Source of the DNA: Microvelia longipes
Lineage: Eukaryota > Arthropoda > Insecta > Hemiptera > Veliidae
Length of the DNA: 64,000 bases
Direction: 5' to 3'
Assembly (NCBI GenBank): GCA_018340805.1
Contig: JACMZG010001913.1
Span: forward strand, 20,093,197-20,157,196
Made by a program: the position numbers and the translations under genes
The notes under the pieces: model-generated
What the model saw: only the letters and a program-made list of their open reading frames with translations
Told to the model about the DNA's origin: nothing
Databases searched by the model: none
Shown here: positions 1-64,000 of the stretch, one piece after another
Numbering within the stretch: the first letter of the stretch is position 1
Layout of the letters: every line of letters begins with the position of its first letter

Positions 1-249
1 CAATTGGTATGTTAATTTAACAATTTATTATGTAAATGTACATTCTTGTACTATGTTTCAACTCAATTGGATTGCTTTCCGATTTTTGACAATTTAAAAA
101 AAAACATACACAAGTCATTTAATAAAAATTTAACTAATGCTGATAGCAAAATGAAACTTGGCACATATGTTAGTATTATACATGGCTACATGCGTGCTAA
201 ATCTCAATTTGAACGCAACATTTTTCTGAGTCATTATTGCAGGTTAATT

Positions 250-525
250 ACATCATAAAAAATAATTTAACGGATAGCAAAATTACACTTATAGACTGAT
301 TTTAGTACAAAGCTTCAGCTCTCAAGCATATATACACTGGGAGCTACGATGCTAACAGACAAACACACATATAGATAGAAAACTTTGTGAAAAACAACTT
401 AGGAGGCCTTAAAAACACCTGAAACAGATAATTCAAGTGACATTCCGGTTTTGGATTTATTGGCAAACAATACTTCTCCTCCATACCTATCGTATAAAGA
501 AGGCAAAGTAAAAATTTAAAGAAGC
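250..525 (+). repeat. Dispersed repeat R copy
   Basis: Matches the 8.14-kb copy from ACTTATAGACTGATTTTAGT through TACACTGGGAGCTACGATG to CATACCTATCGTATAAAG. Lies outside exon 30, in the next intron. Confidence 0.7.
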
Positions 526-842
526 ATGAATATAATATTAGATAAATGGGTATATTTTGGTCTTTTCTTTGCTCTTTCTTCTTCTTTTCTCCAATTTTAT
601 ATTATTTTGATACTTCTTACGCACAGACAGGAGTAACAGGAAAAACCCACATTGTTTGGTTTCACAAATCAGTTTGATAAATAAAACTACAAACCAAAGT
701 TAAAAAAAATTAATAAATCAACAAAATTAGAGCTACGCTACATTAAGGTGACAAACAAGCTGTATTTTACAAGTTGTATTAATTAGGAGACATGCAATGA
801 AATTAATCATGATATCAAGAGACATGAAAGGAAACCCCATAC

Positions 843-57632
<56,790 letters not shown>

Positions 57633-57691
57633 CTTTATTTTATGGCCTTGTCCTTTTTTAAACTAAAATCGTCACATTCTTAATTACATCT
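57633..57691 (-). other. tweek: 5'UTR part of tweek exon 1
   Basis: Directly upstream of the start codon the minus strand has a polypyrimidine run and CAG ending near 57692, which would make about 59 nt of 5'UTR spliced to a noncoding exon further right. A possible donor lies near 58,090-58,125, but no promoter or first exon could be fixed. Confidence 0.45.
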
Positions 57692-59146
57692 GAAAAAAGA
57701 TAATAAAGAAAATTAAACTAAAAAATTATTTACATCTAATAATAAGTAGTAAGAAAGTAAGTTAAATAAAGAAGTTTTAATAGTAAGAAATAAACTAAGT
57801 TCTTCCATATGAGGTCAAGTTTTCTCTGCAATAAAAAACTTAGGCTACAAGATCCTGAGGCTACAAAATGGAGGGATTTAATTTACTTTAAATTAGATTT
57901 AATTTGTTATAAATTATATATAAATTTTAGTTTAGTGTAAAATTATATTTACACTAATGTATTTCAAAGACACTGTAGGGAATACGTATAAAAAAAAAAA
58001 ACACTTCTTACTATATATATTTACACTATTTTTTGGCAACTGAGGCAAAACCAAATAGCTGAAATAAACTGAGAATTGAAATCTTACCACTATGATGTCT
58101 ACTAATTTAACTGACGACTTACAAATTAATACCTCAAACCACCTCTAACAAAAACAAATATAATCAATAATTATACATCATAATCAATTGCAGCTAAGAC
58201 TTTAATGAAATAAGGTAACAAGATTAAATGATATTGGTATTGTATAAAAAAAATAGGGTACTTTTCCTCACAACTTCAGAAAGCTTAAGGAAGTATTACA
58301 TGGATCTTTCTATTCTCGGCCTGAGAATTATAATGTAATGCAAGAGACAGGTTAACAAAGCTCTAAGCAAAGCCAACAGGGCTAACATTTCTGCCTTGTG
58401 GCAAGATTACAAGTCAATTTGTAGGAGGTATAAATCACAGATTAAAAATACTAAGAGAGAAGGCTAGAGAGCCTACTGTCAATGAAGCCAGCCTTACAGC
58501 CAGGTTTCACAAAATACTTTCCAAAGCACCATGGTTGTGTAATAGTCCTCTCCTTATTAATGAAAGAGAAATCAGATTTTTTATTTTACTCATAAAAACC
58601 CTCTAATAAAACACCTTAAATTATATATTTATTTATTTTTACTTTTCCTCATTTACCTGTTGCTATACAGGAAAAGTATTGAGTTTGCACTAAAAATGTA
58701 AAAGCAGAATTTATGAAAGATAGAGAGTTAAAACTTAGTAGAAAATAAATCTTTAAAAAGCTATCCTGAAAATATTGTTTTGTGACTTCACTAACAGTTT
58801 AGTAGATGTTCCTAAGCAACAAGAGATGTTTCGACAATGATAGTCATAGGATTGTAGCACAGACTAGTGGCATTTCAGGTGAACTAAAGTACCCGTAGGA
58901 CTAAAGCAGGTCTGTCTCACTTAAAGGGAAAAATGCAGAGTCAGAAGACTATTAACAGAGCAACCTTAATTTTTACAGCCAAAGTTAACGTAACAATTAT
59001 TAGTTTATGAAAATGGTTGGTTAATAATATCTGAATGTCATGGTGCTCACTGCCACACAAGAATGCCTAAAAATAAGAGAAATAGCAAATTATAATTTGT
59101 TTGGATTTTTTAACAAAATGTAGAGAGAAAATAGCATCAGGTTATA
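57692..59146. other. Upstream region: no coding gene seen
   Basis: AT-rich, with short decayed frames near 58.3-58.5 kb (KALSKANRANISAL-like in plus frame) that look like LINE debris and a short copy of repeat R at 58640-58690 (minus). A first noncoding exon of tweek may lie here but cannot be fixed. Confidence 0.45.
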
Positions 59147-60081
59147 GTGGAATGGAATAACAAGTGAACTAATTAACCTTAAATACAAGTGAACATTTCA
59201 AAAATTCGAGTTATCTTAATATTAAAAAAAATCAGGTACAGGGTATGGACATCGGATTCGCTACGCTTATCCTCCTTGCTTTGGACTTGCTTCGCTTGTC
59301 CTAAGATAGTAAGTGCATCCGTTTCATTCTCAGCAATCACCCATATAGCACAGACCACGCTCAATGCTGCTTAACTTTTATGATCCAAAAAAAATCATGG
59401 ATGTACTTGTTGTATTTAAACGAAACTTAGTGAGCTTATTTATTCCGTATAATAAAAATTATTATACGGACGGCACAACAAAAGCGTTAGACTGATTTTT
59501 GTACCAAGTTCTAACTGTCTAGCATAAATACACTAGGACCTACGAAGATAATTCACACACATACAAATAAATTTGTGAAAACCACTCAGGAGGCCTTAAA
59601 AACACCTGAAACAGATAGTAACGGTGACATCCTCGTTTCGCATTTTTTGCAAACACAATACTTTTCCTATATACCTACCGTGTATATGAGGAAAAGTATA
59701 AAGAATTGAGTTTCATTCAGCCACTCTGTAAGTGACAGAAGAATGTCAAATATAATATTTTGTAAACACACCCTCCGTGTCGTTTTTATTTGCGCCCAAA
59801 AAATAAAAAGTGTATGTTTTTGTTTTGTACGAATTACTGTAAAATAATAAATACATAGTAATTTACAACATACACACAGCGTGTTTAATAGGTGATCATA
59901 TTCCATACGCATTAAATACGATCTGGTTCTTGCACCGTATTTTTTTCATGTCATTAGAGATAACCTCCTCTAGGTAGTTGCTAAAAGTAGCCCTAGCAGC
60001 CAAACTTTTCTTCTTTTGACATTTTTAGTCACATCGAAGGCCTAAATACGTGAGTAAAGTCACTTGTTAATTCTATTCCAC
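59147..60081. mobile_element. GTGGAAT TIR element, copy 1 (0.93 kb)
   Basis: Left end GTGGAATGGAATAACAAGTG, right end CACTTGTTAATTCTATTCCAC, inverted. The interior carries a full repeat R (about 59445-59700) and GGATTCGCTACGCTTATCC, the motif of the 18-kb minisatellite. No transposase frame. Confidence 0.82.
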
Positions 60082-61049
60082 AATACATCAGTATACATTA
60101 GGCAGTACTTTTCAAGTGTTTACGTCTAATCTCTCAAAATGTAGCAAAAATTATAATTAATCACGTATAATAGTAATTATAACTAATCAATATTAATAAA
60201 TAATCACTTGAAAGAAGCTAACACACAAAATAATCTAGGGAACGCTTATCAAAAGACCAACCCAAAATGACAAGAGCCTATCATGATGGCCATATAGCAA
60301 CCAAGAAACAATTGTAATTCGTCTAATGCTACGAGATAACTCGAAATGCAACAAACAAAAATAAATTAGACTAAAATTACAAGAAAAATATCCTCAATAA
60401 TACAAAAATATGCAAAAAACGAGAAGTTTGTTTACCAAGATTTGAATGATAATTTTAAGCAAATCATTCGACGATTTTTTGTCTGAATTTAAAAGCAATA
60501 AAGCAGAATATCTACTATACAAACAACAATATAAAAGTAACTAAACTAAACTTGTAATATTAAAATAATTAATTTTAAAGAGAAAAATTAATTTACAGCA
60601 CTTCGACATTTTCTTATTTAAACTGCAACTGATAAGCAAACTGTCGAATTACTTTGGAGCTTCATACATATGAAATATCAAAACGTAAACGCTACGCTCA
60701 TATAAAAGCTAATTTTGTAAAAGCAAACAATCTATCTACATTTATTTGAATGAGATTGAGCACAAGTACGGGGAGTTATTCATACTTGAAAAAGAAGAAA
60801 AGTCTCTCCACAAAAACAATGGTTTATTGGCAAAGCGTTTTCAACCTAACATGAGTCATCATCAGTGCCTGTACAAATAAGTTATTAAAAATTAAAACAA
60901 AATAAAAAAAATACACCATAACAGCCAAATAAAGAGAAATTACAAAGAAACACAAAAATGCAAAAAGCGTAAAATATGAAACAAATACAGCAAATAAAAA
61001 TAAAATAAATTACCATGAAGATAAAGATGAAAGTTATAAATACATAAAA

Positions 61050-61505
61050 CTATTTTCTTTTCCGAGATGGTAACAGCTCGGTGAGTTGGGTTAGACTAAT
61101 TGGTGGAGAGGGTGGCACTTCTAGTAGTACGCGCAGAAGTGGCGAGCTATCTCCTCTGACTTTATGGTTTAAGTCGCCCACATTTCTCTGGCTCCAAAGG
61201 ATCTCGAGGTTTTCCAGGAAATCAACCTTCCGCCCTTTATCAGCACGATGAAGATAGCCAGCTTCGTGCTGACCTTCTTTTTGTCCTTCCGCAACTATGT
61301 GCTGATAAAACCTACTGGAAGACAACTTAGTGTGCTCGACTAAGCGCATGCTTAAACTTCTCCCGGTCTGACCCAAGTATTTAGACTTGCATGTACCACA
61401 CTTGATTAGGTATACAACACTCTTAGAAGCAACAGGAACCGGATCTTTAACATTACTCAAGTGAGAACGGAGCGTACTGTTAGTACTACAACCAACAATA
61501 TCCAT
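61050..61505 (-). pseudogene. GIY-YIG endonuclease domain of Penelope-like element
   Basis: 151 codons. SKSVVYLIKCGTCKSKYLGQ contains the VVYLI ... KYLGQTGRSL version of the GIY-YIG motif, followed by MRLVEHTK (Arg, Glu-His) and a C-terminal tail. A CGTCK pair fits the Cys/His linker of these elements. The frame is intact here but the RT upstream is broken. Confidence 0.88.
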
Positions 61506-61764
61506 TACCTTGCAAGACTGACGCTATTTTATCGGATAAGCAACCAATATAGGGCAAAGAACACCATGTCTTACTATTTTGAGAAGTGTCCTCACCCATA
61601 GCTCTCAAAAGTAACTTATGCTTCATTTTAGTGATTAACTTATTGTCAACCATAGAAACATTGTAACCATTGTTATTTGCAATTAAGTGAATGGTTGCAA
61701 GTTCTTTATTATAAGCTTCTTTATCAAGCGGCAGAGTGAGATGGCGATGTATAAGAGTAGCCAT
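61486..61764 (-). pseudogene. Penelope-like element RT C-terminal/linker fragment
   Basis: 92 codons, MATLIHRHLTLPLDKEAYNK, the KRIH-like and helical 'thumb' stretch between RT and endonuclease. It overlaps the endonuclease frame by 20 bp in a different frame, so one frameshift separates them. Confidence 0.75.
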
Positions 61765-63429
61765 TTTGTGACTCCATGGATGTTGAGAGTCGAAGGGTAT
61801 AATATTATCTGTATACGTCGATTTCCTGAATACTTCTTAACGGAACTCACTACCATTCATAGATAGAGTCAAATCAAAGTAATTAAGTCTTTGTTCCTGC
61901 TCCAACTCATGGGTAAACTTAATTGACTCAAAGCAATGTGTGTTCAAATAATCTAAGAAAGATTTTTTCTCGATCCGGTCCGTATCCAAAAAACGTCATT
62001 CACATACTTCTTCCAAAAATATATGTACTTTCTAAAAGGGCTTTTAGTGATGCTTATAAACTCCTTACAGAAAAAATGCGTTAAGATATTGGCCGCGAGA
62101 GCAGATAACGGAGCTCCCATCATTAGACCTTCTTTGCCTTGGTAAAACTTATTTTCGTGACGAAACTATTTTTGACTCCAACAAAGCTCTAATAGTTCCA
62201 TAAACTTGGCGTTGAAAATCTAGTCCATACTTAAGCTGGTAAGTAAGGATGGTGTTAAATAAAGTCAATCATATGTCAGTAGGAACACTTGTAAACAGGT
62301 CGACAACATCAAACGAGACTAAAGAATATTTGCTAGGTAACTTCATAGACTAAAGAGCTTGTGTGAATTCTAAGGTATTATTGACAGCATCAATAGCCTT
62401 AAAATTAACAACTTGTTAAGGAACTTTGCAAGTTTCTCCGTGGGCGAGGAGCAAAAAGAAACAATACGTCTGATGGGTACATCGATTTTGTGTATCTTCA
62501 ATGCGCCGTAAAATCTAGGAGCTAACGGTATCATCTGTTTTAGACTGTTTTTATTGCTATCTTCCGGAAAATCTGAAAGGCATATTCAATGCGATATTAA
62601 CTTTATCTTTAAAGTCTTCTGTAGGGTCCTTGTCAAGTTGTTTAAAATCGTTATCAATGAGGAACTTCTTAACTTTAGCTCCGTAATTTTCCTTTCGTGA
62701 TAAGGACCCTCTGAAATTTCGTCTGACTCCCGCCATGACGCCTACCCCATTTGCGAATTTTTATTTTATCGATGGAAATTCGATAAAATGAGGGTGGGCC
62801 GTCAAGGAATTTTTAGGGAGAAATAGCGCCATTGGATTCTGGGGAACGTGTTGGTAAAAACCTATATAGTAGTAGTAGTTGGTAAAATCTATATAGCTCT
62901 ATAGTCTCTGGTAAAAATTACTATAGCAAAAACTCAAGTCATGACTTATGAGTGATTTATACAGGCTTGATTGAAAAATTGCCAAAGTTTTACCAGCAGA
63001 TTAAAAAGACTCCTTTTAATTGCTAAAGAAATTGAATTTTCAGAAGAACATTTCTAAATATTCATAAAATTTATCCTTCTTTAGAAAAAAATAACTTCCA
63101 TAAAAGTAAAAGACGCTGCGATTTCATCGGTACAACTATAGCGTTACCAAGTCATATTTTACTAAAACATTAAATATTTACTGCTGATTTAGGAAATAAA
63201 CTGTAAAATTATCACAATTTTAATATTTAAATCTAATTTTGTAAATAATAATTAAGAAAAGTACACTTGAAGTTTAAAATTACAAGAGGAACTGAGAAAG
63301 TAATTTTCAGGTTGGCCAACCTAAGAATGAATTGCAAAAAATCATAAAAAAACTTCTTTAGAATCAGTGTAGGTGTCAGAGAGGAGCCAATGTTTTTTGC
63401 TTCCTGGCAAAAAACATAGAGATATTATT

Positions 63430-63630
63430 ACTAGAGGGCCCTATCGTTATTATTAGGAATCATCAAAAAGTAACCTGAGCACATTTGATTATAATTTAAT
63501 AATCAGAACAAAAGTACTGTAACTTTTACAATAGAACGTTCAAAATACAAAACAATATGTGAAAAGCCGAAAACGTTTAATTTAAACTCTCAGGAGTTTC
63601 ACAAAGCCCCTGAGAGCCCCCAAAAAAATG
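63430..63630 (+). repeat. Dispersed repeat, second copy of the 43.87-kb family
   Basis: CATCAAAAAGTAACCTGAGC through GCCCCTGAGAGCCCCCAAA, same order and orientation as 43870-44115. Confidence 0.6.
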
Positions 63631-63826
63631 TTTCAAGCCTTTCAATGTATTGAGAAAAGGAAAAATTTATGACGTCATAACTTGAAATGGCGCCATACGT
63701 TTTTAACACGAAGCCTCCCCAATATCTCGCCATATGTTGATTTTCGTTTTGATTTGAGAAAGCCTATAATTAAAAGTTACAGTGCCGCAGAAATTATAGT
63801 AATAGTAAAGTTGAGCACTAGAAACT

Positions 63827-64000
<174 letters not shown>

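Larger units (their letters stand above)
60840..62760 (-). mobile_element. Decayed Penelope-like element
   Basis: Minus-strand order: degenerate RT (62.7 to 61.8 kb; readable parts GLMMGAPLSALAANIL and VNDVFWIRTG), linker frame (61486-61764), GIY-YIG endonuclease (61050-61505) and a 3' end with GCACTGATGATGACTC near 60,850. RT followed by GIY-YIG is the defining layout of Penelope-like elements. Multiple frameshifts and stops; the 5' side ends near an ATCGATGGAAATTCGAT palindrome at about 62,775. Confidence 0.88.

Noticed and set aside
61050..61505. GIY-YIG protein as a host nuclease such as a SLX1-type resolvase
   Set aside because: It follows a degenerate Penelope-type RT on the same strand and lacks the RING/PHD region of SLX1.

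Overview
This is a repeat-rich, AT-rich animal nuclear window, almost certainly from an insect. It holds the 5' part of one very large gene on the minus strand and a dense load of transposable elements in that gene's introns. The gene is the insect orthologue of Tweek / BLTP1 (KIAA1109), the giant bridge-like lipid-transfer protein. Reading from 57632 down to 843, I assembled 30 coding exons. Every junction is GT-AG and every exon phase joins its neighbour, giving 1,497 uninterrupted codons, roughly the first third of a family that runs to about 5,000 residues. The gene continues off the left edge. No other host protein gene was recognised. The insect order is not resolved; long TE-filled introns and the N-terminal sequence fit a hemimetabolous insect better than a fly.

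Layout by region, with the gene running right to left. 57.6-64 kb: upstream and 5'UTR side, with a TIR element (59147-60081), a decayed Penelope-like element with a GIY-YIG endonuclease (60.84-62.76 kb) and simple repeats. 38-57.6 kb: exons 1-16 in mostly short introns holding foldback elements, MITEs and long AT microsatellites. 32.5-37.8 kb: intron 16, with a young but internally deleted BEL/Pao LTR retrotransposon inserted in an older TIR element. 25.5-32.3 kb: exons 17-21, a target-site-confirmed hAT element, a 113-bp satellite, a 250-bp perfect-looking foldback and a 760-bp polypurine minisatellite. 9.5-25.5 kb: exons 22-28, with a nearly full-length LINE (ORF1, endonuclease, reverse transcriptase) in intron 25. 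0.8-9.5 kb: exons 29-30, two 0.55-kb MITEs in opposite orientation around exon 29, a tRNA-derived SINE and a LINE fragment.

The host protein starts with an ER-type membrane anchor and continues with the beta-groove lipid channel, so the window encodes the ER-anchored end of a lipid bridge. No previously unknown multi-gene system is visible. The most testable unusual structures are the inverted repeat pairs that flank single exons (exon 3 and exon 29), which could drive exon circularisation; an interleaved A-B-A'-B' inverted repeat in intron 2; and the nested, trans-mobilised-looking BEL/Pao derivative. All family assignments were made by eye without database searches.
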